Shown: in pieces, positions 33,585 through 41,840 of the stretch
Numbering within the stretch: the stretch's first letter is position 1
How the letters are laid out: each line of letters begins with the position of its first letter
Source of the DNA: JAVVTQ01 sp036653595
GTDB taxonomy: Bacteria; Bacillota; Clostridia; Oscillospirales; Ruminococcaceae
Direction of reading: 5' to 3'
DNA length: 51,696 nt
Assembly (NCBI GenBank): GCA_036653595.1
Contig: JAVVTQ010000010.1
Location: 1 to 51,696, forward strand
Program-made: the position numbers and the translations under genes
The notes under the pieces: generated by a model
What the model saw: the letters and a program-made list of their open reading frames with translations, nothing else
What the model was told of the DNA's origin: nothing
Database searches by the model: none

Positions 33585-33616
33585 ACAGGGAGCCGAACAA
33601 TGTGACGGCTCCCTGT
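33585..33616. repeat. Hairpin between zinc-ribbon gene and yabM
   Basis: Perfect 11-bp stem ACAGGGAGCCG / CGGCTCCCTGT with a 10-nt loop, followed by AAATAC rather than T's. It lies 12 bp past a stop codon and 28 bp before the next start. It may stabilise or split the mRNA rather than terminate it. Confidence 0.65.
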
Positions 33617-33643
33617 AAATACGAACTGCGGCAGGTTGAAAAT

Positions 33644-35386
33644 TTGGCAAAGAAAAAGCAAAACCTCGTTGAGGGCTCAATGGTATTACTGTCGGCGGTA
33701 GTGGTTGTCAAGATTATTGGCGCCGCATACAAAATTCCGCTCGCCTCGGTCATCGGAGAAGATGGCCAGGGCTTTTATAATTGTGCCTACAACCTCTATA
33801 ACGTCATCTATGCCATAGCGGTCACCGGTTTTCCCGTGGCAGTCAGCAAGATGGTGGCACAGTTCAACGCGGAGGGGCGATACCGCGACATAAAAAAAGT
33901 TGTACACCTGTCGACGTGGTTTTTTGCGCTTATAGGTGTTATAGGCTCGGCTGTTTTGATCCTCTTCGCAAAGCCGTATGTCGAGCTGTCAAATAACCCA
34001 AAGGCCTTTTGGTGCGTGGTGGCGATAGCCCCATCAATATTGTTTTGCTGCCTTATGTCCGCACACCGCGGATACAGCCAGGGCATGAGCAACATGATTC
34101 CCACGGCCGTCTCGCAGATTGTCGAGGTTATATTTAAGGCGCTCGGCGGCTTTGGCGGCGCGCTTCTGCTAAAGGGATATTTCTCGAAAGAGTATGCCGA
34201 GGCCGGCACAGTTTTCGGAAAGATAATGGACACTGCCAGCGAGGCAGAGGTCACAATCCTGTCGCTTGCGGCGGCAGGCGCAATTTTTGGCGTCACCATG
34301 TCGACCGTGTTTGGATATTTGTATCTCGCGGTGCGCAGCAAAAAAGACAACTATGGCATAGACATTGTAAAATTTGTCAAAAGCCCAAAAGCATACAGCA
34401 ACAGGTATATTCTAAAACAGATAATAAGCATAGGACTGCCAATAGCACTGGGCGCGGCCACCGCGTATATCACAGGGCTTATAGATGGCATGTCTATATT
34501 TAACAGACTCACCTACGTCATCAACACCGACCTGGGTGCGCTGTACGCATCACACGGCGGAGTTCTCGAACAGGCAGGAAAAGAGCTGGGGGATCTCGCA
34601 AACTACCTTTACGGGGTCTACGGATACGGCATGAACCTGTTCAATCTCGTCCCTGCGCTGACGGGAGCATTCGGGATGAGCGCTCTCCCGCTTGTGACAA
34701 ACTCATGGCTGATAAAGGACAGAATCGCCACGCGAAAGCACATGGAGTCTGTCATAAGGCTGACGATGTTAATCGCGGCGCCGGCCGGCTTCGGAATCGC
34801 CTTTTTGGCCGGTCCGATATCAAAGCTCATATACGCGTCGCGCCCAATCGGCTCTACGCTCATGATACCGATGCTGGCGATTCTCGGCATCGCCGCGATA
34901 TTTGTCGCGATAACAGGACCTGTCAACGCCCTTTTGCAGGCTGTCGGCAGAGTTGACATTCCGGTTAAGCTCATGTTTTTGGGCGGAGCCGTAAAGCTCG
35001 CCGCAAACTATTTTCTCGTGGCTGTTCCGTCCCTAAACATCAAGGCTGCGCCCATCGGCAACCTGCTTTGCTATATTGTCATATCGGTGCTCAGTCTGCT
35101 GATTTTGTGTAAGTATACGGGAATTTCGCTGAGCTTCGGGAAAATAATATTCAAGCCGATGTTTGCCGGGCTTATCACAGGAGCCTTCGGATTGCTTTCA
35201 TACAACCTTATCACTATGGTCATATCATCGACGAAAATAGCAACCGTGGCGGCGATTGGCGTTGCGATAATCGCATATGGCATCGCGCTCGGAATGCTGA
35301 AAATACTTGACAGGGAAGACGTGCTGGGAATGCCGGGCGGCAAAAAAATAGCCGCGGCACTTGAAAAGCTGCACATATTGGGGTAG
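33644..35386 (+). CDS. Polysaccharide/lipid II flippase-like protein (SpoVB/YabM, MVF/MATE fold)
   Basis: 580 residues with 12 or more hydrophobic segments across the length, as in the MurJ/SpoVB group of peptidoglycan-precursor or polysaccharide flippases. Typical pieces: GAAYKIPLASVIGEDGQGFYN, the AHRGYSQGMSNM loop and PVNALLQAVGRVD. The TTG at 33644 is proposed because family sequence starts there (AKKKQNLVEGSMVLLSA). The longer frame runs back through the zinc-ribbon gene in another frame and through the hairpin. The AGGTTGA ribosome binding site is weak. It sits before mazG-hup-rqcP-yabPQ, exactly where Bacillus has yabM, so a YabM orthologue is most likely. Confidence 0.87.
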   Translation: MAKKKQNLVEGSMVLLSAVVVVKIIGAAYKIPLASVIGEDGQGFYNCAYNLYNVIYAIAVTGFPVAVSKMVAQFNAEGRYRDIKKVVHLSTWFFALIGVIGSAVLILFAKPYVELSNNPKAFWCVVAIAPSILFCCLMSAHRGYSQGMSNMIPTAVSQIVEVIFKALGGFGGALLLKGYFSKEYAEAGTVFGKIMDTASEAEVTILSLAAAGAIFGVTMSTVFGYLYLAVRSKKDNYGIDIVKFVKSPKAYSNRYILKQIISIGLPIALGAATAYITGLIDGMSIFNRLTYVINTDLGALYASHGGVLEQAGKELGDLANYLYGVYGYGMNLFNLVPALTGAFGMSALPLVTNSWLIKDRIATRKHMESVIRLTMLIAAPAGFGIAFLAGPISKLIYASRPIGSTLMIPMLAILGIAAIFVAITGPVNALLQAVGRVDIPVKLMFLGGAVKLAANYFLVAVPSLNIKAAPIGNLLCYIVISVLSLLILCKYTGISLSFGKIIFKPMFAGLITGAFGLLSYNLITMVISSTKIATVAAIGVAIIAYGIALGMLKILDREDVLGMPGGKKIAAALEKLHILG

Positions 35387-35396
35387 TATATTAATA

Positions 35397-36197
35397 ATGC
35401 AAAAATTTACAGTTAAAGAAAACTATACTTCAGAGGATTTGTTCTCGCTTGTGCGCGCTCTCAGGGATCCGCTTAATGGCTGTCCGTGGGACAAGGAGCA
35501 GACACACGAGTCTATCCGTCAGAACTTTATAGAAGAGACTTATGAGGCTTGTGAGGCAATAGACCTAAAGGATTCCGATTTGCTCAAAGAAGAGCTGGGG
35601 GATGTCCTGCTTCAGGTTGCGCTGCACGCCGAGATGGAGAGCGAAAAAGGCATATTTAACATTGACGACGTTGCGGACGGCATTTGCAAGAAGCTGGTTT
35701 TGCGCCATCCGCACGTTTTTGGCGACGTTGCCGCAGATTCGAGCGACAAGGTTCTCTTAAACTGGGAAGCTATCAAGCGCGACGAAAAAAAACAGCAGAG
35801 CGGCACCGATGCGATAGAAGCTGTGCCAAAATCACTTCCGGCGCTTATGCGCAGCCAGAAGGTTCAAAAGCGCGCAGCATATGTGGGATTTGATTACCCC
35901 GACACAGATAGCGCGTTTGAGGAACTAAAAAGTGAGCTGGAAGAGCTTCACGAGGCAATCGGGGAAAGCACGAACATCGAAGAGGAGCTCGGCGATTTGA
36001 TTTTCGCGGCTGTCAATATTGCGAGATTTTGCAAAATCGATGCGGAGCGCGCGCTTGAAAAGGCGTGCGACAAGTTCGCAAGGAGATTTGCACTGGTTGA
36101 AATAATGGCAGCAGAAGAGAAAATCGATATGATAAAGAGTGACATGGACACGCTAAATGTGCTGTGGAACCGGGCAAAACAAAATACCGATTTATAA
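35397..36197 (+). CDS. mazG: Nucleoside triphosphate pyrophosphohydrolase MazG
   Basis: Hydrolyses NTPs to NMP and PPi, clearing aberrant nucleotides. 266 residues with two MazG domains. The first has GCPWDKEQTHESIRQNFIEE, then EExxE metal residues in EETYEACEAI and the EELGDVLLQVALHA helix; the second has ELKSELEELHEAI and EEELGDLIFAAVNIAR. ATG at 35397, 10 nt after the previous stop. This corresponds to Bacillus yabN without its methylase domain. Confidence 0.93.
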   Translation: MQKFTVKENYTSEDLFSLVRALRDPLNGCPWDKEQTHESIRQNFIEETYEACEAIDLKDSDLLKEELGDVLLQVALHAEMESEKGIFNIDDVADGICKKLVLRHPHVFGDVAADSSDKVLLNWEAIKRDEKKQQSGTDAIEAVPKSLPALMRSQKVQKRAAYVGFDYPDTDSAFEELKSELEELHEAIGESTNIEEELGDLIFAAVNIARFCKIDAERALEKACDKFARRFALVEIMAAEEKIDMIKSDMDTLNVLWNRAKQNTDL

Positions 36198-36219
36198 GAA
36201 ATTGGAAGGAAGTAAAACA

Positions 36220-36495
36220 ATGACAAAAGCAGAACTTATCACGGCAGTAGCTGAGGCTTCGGATCTTACCAAAAAGGACGCGGAGAAAGCAGTCGCGGCC
36301 ACACTTGACACAATTACAGAGGCAATGAAGAACGGCGAAAAAGTTCAGCTCGTCGGCTTTGGCACATTCGAGGGCAAGGACCGCCCGGAGCGCACCTGCA
36401 TGAATCCCGCGACAAAACAGAAAATCACAGTCAAGGCAACGCGCGTACCCACCTTTAAGGCAGGCAAGGCACTCAAAGAAGTTATCGCAAAATAA
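36220..36495 (+). CDS. hup: HU family DNA-binding protein
   Basis: 91-residue histone-like nucleoid protein; wraps and bends DNA as a dimer. MTKAELITAVAEASDLTKKDAEKAV, then GEKVQLVGFGTFEGKDRPERTCMNP (the DNA-contacting arm, with Cys-Met-Asn-Pro in place of the usual GRNP-like tip) and VPTFKAGKALKEVI. A very strong site GGAAGGAAG lies 7 nt upstream. A terminator at 36506-36536 follows directly, so hup can be made at higher level than the genes after it. Confidence 0.96.
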   Translation: MTKAELITAVAEASDLTKKDAEKAVAATLDTITEAMKNGEKVQLVGFGTFEGKDRPERTCMNPATKQKITVKATRVPTFKAGKALKEVIAK

Positions 36496-36505
36496 TTTGA
36501 GAGAG

Positions 36506-36536
36506 AATCCGAAGCCGACAAGGCTTCGGATTTTTC
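36506..36536 (+). terminator. Rho-independent terminator after hup
   Basis: AATCCGAAGCC-GACA-AGGCTTCGGATT followed by TTTC. Perfect stem directly after the hup stop. Confidence 0.88.
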
Positions 36537-36586
36537 ATTGACAAGCGGCGGGTGTCGCACCGACACATACACAGAGGAATGAATTT

Positions 36587-36832
36587 ATGAGACTTGATAA
36601 ATTTCTAAAAGTCAGCAGAATAATAAAAAGGCGCACCGTGGCAAACGAGGTATGTGACGCCGCGCGCGTCTGTGTCAACGGAAGACAGGCGAGAGCCTCA
36701 TACCCCGTAAAAGAGGGCGACATCATCGAGCTGACGATGGGCACGCGACCCATAAAAGCGCGTGTGCTGTCGGTGGAGGACAACGTCAAAAAGGACGCTT
36801 CCCGCGAGATGTACGAGGTTATAGGCGAATAG
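36587..36832 (+). CDS. rqcP: RNA-binding S4 domain protein RqcP (YabO)
   Basis: 81 residues, a single S4 domain: MRLDKFLKVSRIIKRRTVANE, VCVNGRQARASYPVKEGDIIEL. In Bacillus RqcP (YabO) works with RqcH in ribosome quality control, adding alanine tails to stalled chains. Position after hup and before yabP is the standard Firmicutes order. GAGG lies 8-9 nt before the ATG. A terminator at 36924-36961 separates it from yabP. Confidence 0.92.
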   Translation: MRLDKFLKVSRIIKRRTVANEVCDAARVCVNGRQARASYPVKEGDIIELTMGTRPIKARVLSVEDNVKKDASREMYEVIGE

Positions 36833-36923
36833 GCTTTTTTATGAAACGGACAGAATACCTCAAAGCCCATTTGCGCTGTCGCGCTTTTAGGCAACTATTC
36901 TCGAAACGCACCGTTATAGCGAG

Positions 36924-36961
36924 CTGCTGCGAAAAGACATATTTTCGCAGCGCTTTTTTTT
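36924..36961 (+). terminator. Rho-independent terminator between rqcP and yabP
   Basis: CTGCGAAAA (36927-36935) pairs with TTTTCGCAG (36942-36950), followed by CGCTTTTTTTT. It cuts housekeeping rqcP from the sporulation genes that follow. Confidence 0.85.
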
Positions 36962-37078
36962 ACATGACCGCGGCTTCGCTCAGGGCAAAATTTACATGCT
37001 GTGTAATTTGCGGTAAAAACTCGGCATATCCTTTAATGTCAGCGCAAAAAAGTACACTTCATGAAAGGGTGAGAGAAT

Positions 37079-37363
37079 ATGGCGGAGCAGACGGCGAACC
37101 TGAATCGCAAGAACCATATCCTCAATATTGAAAACAGGGGAAAGCTAACTATAGACGGCATAGGTGAGGTGAAGAGCTACGATTCCACAGCGGTTTTGCT
37201 CGGAAGCGATTGGGGAGATATTGTAATCAGGGGAGAAAATCTGCACATAATAACCTTTGACAGAGCGGGTGGCAAGCTGCTGTGCGAGGGCACAGTAGAT
37301 TCAATATCATATCTTGAAGTGCAAAAAAGCGGAGAATCGTTCTTTTCGAGGCTTCTCAAATGA
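37079..37363 (+). CDS. yabP: Sporulation protein YabP
   Basis: 94 residues of the YabP/YqfC family. RKNHILNIENRGKLTIDGIGEVKSYD and LGSDWGDIVIRGENLHI show its beta-repeat core. In Bacillus yabP is made in the mother cell under sigma-E and is needed for sporulation; the exact function is unknown. AAGGGTGAGAG precedes the ATG. The stop overlaps yabQ by 4 nt. It starts a new unit after the 36924-36961 terminator. I could not fix a sigma-E promoter with acceptable spacing in 36962-37078. Confidence 0.92.
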   Translation: MAEQTANLNRKNHILNIENRGKLTIDGIGEVKSYDSTAVLLGSDWGDIVIRGENLHIITFDRAGGKLLCEGTVDSISYLEVQKSGESFFSRLLK

Positions 37364-37893
37364 TTGTGCCGGCATCTGCCGAAAATGCCATATATGAGAT
37401 GCTGCTGGCCGCCGGGCTGTCGCTGTGGCTGGCTTTTTTGTACCATGTCATATGTGAGCTTTTCCCTCCAAAAAGATATATATGTGCGCTTGTTTTCAAT
37501 GTGATTTTCTTTGCGTCCGCCGGGTTTCTGATGTTTTTGTTTATACTCGGAGAGACATACGCGCGCATCCCGCGGCTTCACCTGTTTGCCGGCGCGGTAT
37601 TTGGAGCGGTGATATACAAGCTTGTGCCGGCTCGCTATGTGGCAAAGATTATCAGGTGCAGCAAAAAAATCGCTAAGCGTATATTTACGTTTTTTACTGC
37701 GCCAATAAAAAAGCTGGCGCATGGTCTTATAAATAAATCGAGCACACTGCTGCGGCGCTTGAAATGCAAGCTTGCGCTGATGTATAATGACAAAAAGAAG
37801 AGGACGGCACAAAGAAAGAGGAAAACCGAGAATGGCGACAAAAAGAGAAATGGCAGCAGAAAAGAAAAAGTCAAGATTGAAACGCAGACGTAA
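37360..37893 (+). CDS. yabQ: Sporulation membrane protein YabQ
   Basis: 177 residues. About three to four hydrophobic segments in residues 10-90 (MLLAAGLSLWLAFLYHVICELF, YICALVFNVIFFASAGFLMFLFIL, HLFAGAVFGAVIY). The rest is a long, strongly basic tail rich in Lys/Arg. YabQ is required for spore cortex formation in Bacillus. It is coupled to yabP and overlaps the start of the divIC gene by about 60 nt. Confidence 0.88.
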   Translation: MIVPASAENAIYEMLLAAGLSLWLAFLYHVICELFPPKRYICALVFNVIFFASAGFLMFLFILGETYARIPRLHLFAGAVFGAVIYKLVPARYVAKIIRCSKKIAKRIFTFFTAPIKKLAHGLINKSSTLLRRLKCKLALMYNDKKKRTAQRKRKTENGDKKRNGSRKEKVKIETQT

Positions 37894-38149
37894 GCTCGTA
37901 TCCTGTGCTGCTTTTTTTGTCTGTGTCTATCTGGTTATATCCATAGTGTCGGTTCAAATAAGCATCTACAAAGAAAAACAGACGCTCGCGGCGCTGCAGC
38001 AAAAAATCGAGCAGCGTCAAATGGAAAATGACGAGCTTAACCGAGTTGTGAGCGATGGCGAGGGTCAGTATATTGAGCGCATCGCCCGCGAAAAGCTCGG
38101 TTATGCCGCTGTTGACGAGCGCGTTTTTGTCGATTTGGCGGGAGCGTAA
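37832..38149 (+). CDS. divIC: Septum formation initiator family protein (DivIC/FtsB)
   Basis: 105 residues. Basic cytoplasmic tail (about 1-27), one membrane helix (LVSCAAFFVCVYLVISIVSVQI), then a short coiled coil (EKQTLAALQQKIEQRQMENDEL) and a C-terminal REKLGYAAVDERVFVDL, the usual DivIC/FtsB arrangement. Forms the divisome subcomplex with FtsL and DivIB outside the membrane. ATG at 37832 has AGAGGA 9 nt upstream; an earlier in-frame ATG lies deeper inside yabQ without a site. Confidence 0.9.
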   Translation: MATKREMAAEKKKSRLKRRRKLVSCAAFFVCVYLVISIVSVQISIYKEKQTLAALQQKIEQRQMENDELNRVVSDGEGQYIERIAREKLGYAAVDERVFVDLAGA

Positions 38150-38152
38150 TGT

Positions 38153-38542
38153 ATGCAGATTAATGTCGGAGATGTTCTCAAAGGCAAGGTCACGGCGATA
38201 AAAAACTTTGGAGCCTTTGTCGCCCTCGGCGACGGGATGACGGGTCTTGTCCATATTTCGGAGATAGCGCACGCATATGTCAAAGAGGTGTCAGAGGTGC
38301 TTTCCGTCGGCGATGAGGTGGAGGTGAAGGTGCTGTCCGCAGCGGATGGCAAGCTTTCACTTTCAATCAAGCAGGCAAAGCCCGATGAGAGAGTGCAGAA
38401 GCGCGCACCCGAAAAAGCGCCGCAGAACAGCTTTGAGGATATGCTCTCTGACTTCAAGAAGACAAGCGACGAAAAGATACTGGCTATGAAGACAAACCGC
38501 AATCCCAGAAAAAACGGCGGTTATTCGCGCCGAAAAGATTGA
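38153..38542 (+). CDS. yabR: S1 RNA-binding domain protein (YabR)
   Basis: 129 residues. One S1 domain in 1-75 (VGDVLKGKVTAIKNFGAFVAL, GLVHISEIAHAYV, KLSLSIKQAKPD), then a basic low-complexity tail ending YSRRKD. Corresponds to Bacillus yabR after divIC; function unresolved, probably RNA or ribosome association. In Bacillus spoIIE follows, but here a terminator and hpf come next. Confidence 0.9.
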   Translation: MQINVGDVLKGKVTAIKNFGAFVALGDGMTGLVHISEIAHAYVKEVSEVLSVGDEVEVKVLSAADGKLSLSIKQAKPDERVQKRAPEKAPQNSFEDMLSDFKKTSDEKILAMKTNRNPRKNGGYSRRKD

Positions 38543-38861
38543 TTTGCTTTTGAAGAACTGCTCTGTTAAATTCAGTGATGCAGATATATTTCTATAAGCG
38601 CTTTTTCGCCTTTTGGCAAAAGGGCGCTTTTGTTTTTGAAGTGCAAACGGCAGAATAAAAAAAGGCCGCCTGTTTAAAGGCGGCGGGGAAATGAAATCAG
38701 GTTACAGAGGGAATGCAACTGTAGCTTATCACCGTTAACAAAAAAAAAAAGCAATATTTTGACGAAGTGCCGAAATTGATTTTTTCCGCTTTATTTTTTG
38801 TTACCGTTATGTTACGCTTTAACTGGGCAAAGGCCCGAATAACCACAAGGGAGGCACTATC
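38543..38861. other. 319-bp intergenic region between yabR and hpf
   Basis: Besides the terminator at 38596-38637 it holds a second stem GCCGCC-TGTTTAAA-GGCGGC (38665-38684), whose T-run (TTTTTTT) is on the minus strand although no minus-strand gene ends nearby. An A-run follows at about 38740-38750. No clear promoter was found for hpf. Confidence 0.5.
38596..38637 (+). terminator. Rho-independent terminator after yabR
   Basis: AAGCGC-TTTTT-CGCC / GGC-AAAAG-GGCGCTT stem followed by TTGTTTTTG. It ends the yabP-yabQ-divIC-yabR unit. Confidence 0.75.
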
Positions 38862-39383
38862 ATGAAAGTCAAAACAATCGGACGCAAAGTCACCCTTAAG
38901 CAAAACTTCATATCCATGGTCGAAAAGAGAATGGCGAAGTTTGACAGGTTTTTCGAGGAGGACGCGGAGACAACTGTCACCGTTACGGTAGAAAAGGAGC
39001 GGCAGACGGTTGAGGTAATGGTAAAAAGCAAAGGCTTTTACTACAGATCCGAGAGAACGGCGACGGATATGGAAACGGCTTTTTCCGAGGCAGCTGACAT
39101 TATTTTCAAACAGATAGTCAAGAACAAAAGCAGGCTCGGCAGCCGCGTGAAAAAAGCGGAGCTTGACACGGTCACGGACTTCGGAGCTCAGGATGAGAGC
39201 ATTTTTGAGGTGGTTCGCGAGAAGAGATTTGAGGTTGAGCCGATGACTGTCGAGGACGCCATATTGCAGATGAATATGCTCAATCACAGCTTTTTTGTTT
39301 TTCGCAACGCCGAAACCGACGAGATAAACATCGTCTATCGCAGACACGATGAGGCGTATGGGAAACTGATTCCTGAATTTTAG
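38862..39383 (+). CDS. hpf: Ribosome hibernation promoting factor, long form
   Basis: 173 residues. The N-terminal domain (1-100) is the ribosome-binding Ribosomal_S30AE fold (RKVTLKQNFISMVEKRMAKFDRFF). The C-terminal domain (about 120-173, FEVEPMTVEDAILQMNMLNHSFFVFRN...VYRRHDEAYGKL) makes the HPF dimer that joins two 70S ribosomes into 100S particles. It stands alone, with its own leader; GGGAGG precedes the ATG. In Firmicutes hpf is usually stationary-phase or stress induced. Confidence 0.95.
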   Translation: MKVKTIGRKVTLKQNFISMVEKRMAKFDRFFEEDAETTVTVTVEKERQTVEVMVKSKGFYYRSERTATDMETAFSEAADIIFKQIVKNKSRLGSRVKKAELDTVTDFGAQDESIFEVVREKRFEVEPMTVEDAILQMNMLNHSFFVFRNAETDEINIVYRRHDEAYGKLIPEF

Positions 39384-39621
39384 CGAACCGTTTTTATTAT
39401 AGCAAATGGGGGGATTGGCCTTGCCGGGAAATGAGACAAGCTCATCTCCCCTTTGCCGATATTTATACATATTCACCGATGTCGCTTTGCGGCGGCTGAT
39501 GTGATATACTAAAGAAAGATTTCGAGATAATTTGCAGCAGCAGATGCTGCGATAATTGCGTGCTATTCGCCGCGATGCCTTTGCGTGTCGCGGCATTTTG
39601 GGGAAAACAAGAGGTGTCTTT

Positions 39622-40752
39622 GTGAACTATAGGGCGGTTGCGACCTGCGGGTTCGGCCTGGAATCCGTGCTGTCTTTTGAATTGAAAAAAATCGGAGCCG
39701 CGGACGTTGACGTCCATGACGGAAGAATATATTTTAGCGGCACAGACAGAACAATCGCAGAGGCTAATGTGCGTCTGAGGACGGCGGAGCGTGTGCTTTT
39801 GGTGCTTGCGGAATATGAGGCAGTCACCTTTGACGAACTGTTTGACAAGGCACAGTCAGTCGATTGGGGCGCTATCATCGACAAGAGCGATGCTTTTCCG
39901 GTCAAAGGCTATACGATAGACAGCATGCTGTCGAGTGTGCCCGCATGTCAGTCAATAATAAAAAAATCAATAGTTGAGAGCCTAAAAAGGCATTATGCCT
40001 CGCCCTTTTTGCCAGAAAGCGGCGTTGTCAAGCGCGTGAGGTTTTCTATTGTCAAAAACAAATGCACGCTGATGCTTGACACCTCGGGCGATGGGCTTCA
40101 CAAGCGCGGCTATCGTCCGCTGCTAAACGAAGCGCCTATCAAGGAGACAATCGCCGCCGGAATATGCGATTTTGCGCGGATATATCCCGAGAGCGAGGCG
40201 GCGGACACATTTTGCGGCTCGGGAACACTTCTCATCGAGGCGGCCATGCGTGCGCGCGGCATTGCTCCCGGTCTGAGGCGCATGTTTGCCGCACAGGAGT
40301 ACTCATTTATTGAAAGTGGAATATTTGAAAAGGTAAAAAAGGAAGCCGAGCAGGAGATAAACCGCGATGTGGCATTCACTGCGAGAGGCTATGATATAGA
40401 CGAGAGAGCGGTGGAGCTGGCGCGAATGAACGCAAAGCGCGCAGGCGTTTCGGACGCGATTACCTTTGCAGTTGGTGACGCGAGAAAGTTTAAGCCGCGA
40501 GAGAATGAGATTATACTGGCCAACCCGCCTTACGGCGAGCGGCTGATGACCGTGGAAGAGACAGAGGAGCTTTACCGCGACTTTGGCGCAAACCTAAAGG
40601 GCAAAACGTACAAGGGTCTTTATATTATCAGCAATCATCCGGAATTTGAAAAAATATTCGGACGGGTTGCCGACAAGCGCAGGAAGCTGTATAACGGGAT
40701 GATAAATTGCCAGCTATTTATGTACGGCACAGGCAATAAAAAGACGCGGTGA
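39622..40752 (+). CDS. THUMP-domain rRNA N2-guanine methyltransferase (RlmL/YpsC-like)
   Basis: 376 residues. N-terminal ferredoxin-like plus THUMP domain (CGFGLESVLSFELKKIG, FDELFDKAQSVDWG), then a class I SAM-dependent methyltransferase: DTFCGSGTLLIEAAM (SAM site), RGYDIDERAVELAR, and the catalytic ILANPPYGERL. Probably methylates 23S rRNA guanine. GTG at 39622 has AGAGGTG 6-7 nt upstream; the longer frame has no family match. Likely a single gene. Confidence 0.92.
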   Translation: MNYRAVATCGFGLESVLSFELKKIGAADVDVHDGRIYFSGTDRTIAEANVRLRTAERVLLVLAEYEAVTFDELFDKAQSVDWGAIIDKSDAFPVKGYTIDSMLSSVPACQSIIKKSIVESLKRHYASPFLPESGVVKRVRFSIVKNKCTLMLDTSGDGLHKRGYRPLLNEAPIKETIAAGICDFARIYPESEAADTFCGSGTLLIEAAMRARGIAPGLRRMFAAQEYSFIESGIFEKVKKEAEQEINRDVAFTARGYDIDERAVELARMNAKRAGVSDAITFAVGDARKFKPRENEIILANPPYGERLMTVEETEELYRDFGANLKGKTYKGLYIISNHPEFEKIFGRVADKRRKLYNGMINCQLFMYGTGNKKTR

Positions 40753-40813
40753 GCTATTGTCAGTTTGAGCAAAAATGTGATATTCTGTCATTATAAATAA
40801 ACGGGGTAAATGG

Positions 40814-41821
40814 ATGAGTTATACGGGTGAAGATTTTTTTGTCAAAAGGGTAAACGAGAACGGATATATTGTCAGCGCAGCAAAAAAAGGAAAATACAAG
40901 GCTTTTTGGGCGGGTGTCGGGTTCGGGTTTTCGGACGACAACGAGCTGGGTGAATTTGAACAAGAGCTTGAGGTCACAAAGCCCGCCGGAGTGAAGCGCC
41001 TCTTTGTTCACATCATCGATGAAAACAAAAGATACTATGTCGCGTGCGAGAGGGTGCTGCGGCGCGGCGGGTTTACAAACCTGCGCGACTTGGGCGGCTA
41101 TAACACCGCCGACAAAAAGTGCTTTGTCAAGCCGGGCGTCATATTTCGCAGCGATGCGCTGATTTATGGCGGAGAAGCAGGCATAGAATTTTTGCGCGAT
41201 GTCGGCGTCAAATATGTGCTTGATTTTCGCGGAAAGCAGGAGGCGGAGCGCAAGCCGGATCTGCCTGTGCACGGCGCGCACTATGACCTGGCGCCGGCCG
41301 CGACGCTTCGCCAGACAGACAAGGGTTTTACCATGGAAGAATTTTTCGCACAATCGTCAGAGGAGTTTTGGCAAAAGCAGAACATGTTTAACGACAGCTA
41401 TGCCGATATGCCTTTCGCATCTGCGGCATACAAAAAGATGTTTCGAGCACTGTTGGAAGAGAGGGTGCCGATGCTGTTCCACTGCACTGCGGGAAAGGAT
41501 CGCACAGGAATCGGGGCGGCACTGATACTGATGGTGCTAGGGGTGCCCAGAGAGACAATCATAGCTGATTACATGCTGTCTGTCTCTGCAAGGGAGCAGT
41601 CAAACAAAGAGCTGTTTGCAAAATACAACGAGTATCTGACCGACGACGACATCAAGGAACGCTATTGGGAGATACTCAACGTAAGGCAGGTGTTTATTGA
41701 AACGTCGATGACCGCAATAGACCAAAGATACCCCAATCCACAGGACTATTTCGAGCAAGAGCTGGAGCTTGACGCAGCCGACATTGAAAAACTCAAACGT
41801 ATATATTTAATAGAACACTAA
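40814..41821 (+). CDS. Tyrosine-protein phosphatase (Y_phosphatase3 / DSP-like)
   Basis: 335 residues. Residues 1-80 form a beta-rich N-terminal domain; RRGGFTNLRDLGGYNTADKK opens the phosphatase domain; the P-loop HCTAGKDRTG has Cys224 and Arg230. This family includes Listeria LipA-like and other bacterial tyrosine/phosphoinositide phosphatases. No signal peptide, so it should act in the cytoplasm. The ATG has GGGG about 9 nt upstream. It lies 19 nt upstream of a PfkB kinase gene, so they may be co-transcribed. Confidence 0.88.
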   Translation: MSYTGEDFFVKRVNENGYIVSAAKKGKYKAFWAGVGFGFSDDNELGEFEQELEVTKPAGVKRLFVHIIDENKRYYVACERVLRRGGFTNLRDLGGYNTADKKCFVKPGVIFRSDALIYGGEAGIEFLRDVGVKYVLDFRGKQEAERKPDLPVHGAHYDLAPAATLRQTDKGFTMEEFFAQSSEEFWQKQNMFNDSYADMPFASAAYKKMFRALLEERVPMLFHCTAGKDRTGIGAALILMVLGVPRETIIADYMLSVSAREQSNKELFAKYNEYLTDDDIKERYWEILNVRQVFIETSMTAIDQRYPNPQDYFEQELELDAADIEKLKRIYLIEH

Positions 41822-41840
41822 AACCGAAAGGATAACAAGC

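Noticed and set aside
36841..37131. 96-codon plus-strand frame between rqcP and yabP
   Set aside because: It runs through a strong terminator with a T-run and into yabP; no ribosome binding site or family.
38697..39596. 299-codon minus-strand frame antisense to hpf
   Set aside because: hpf on the plus strand is unmistakable; the antisense product has no recognisable domain and ends in an A-run artefact.
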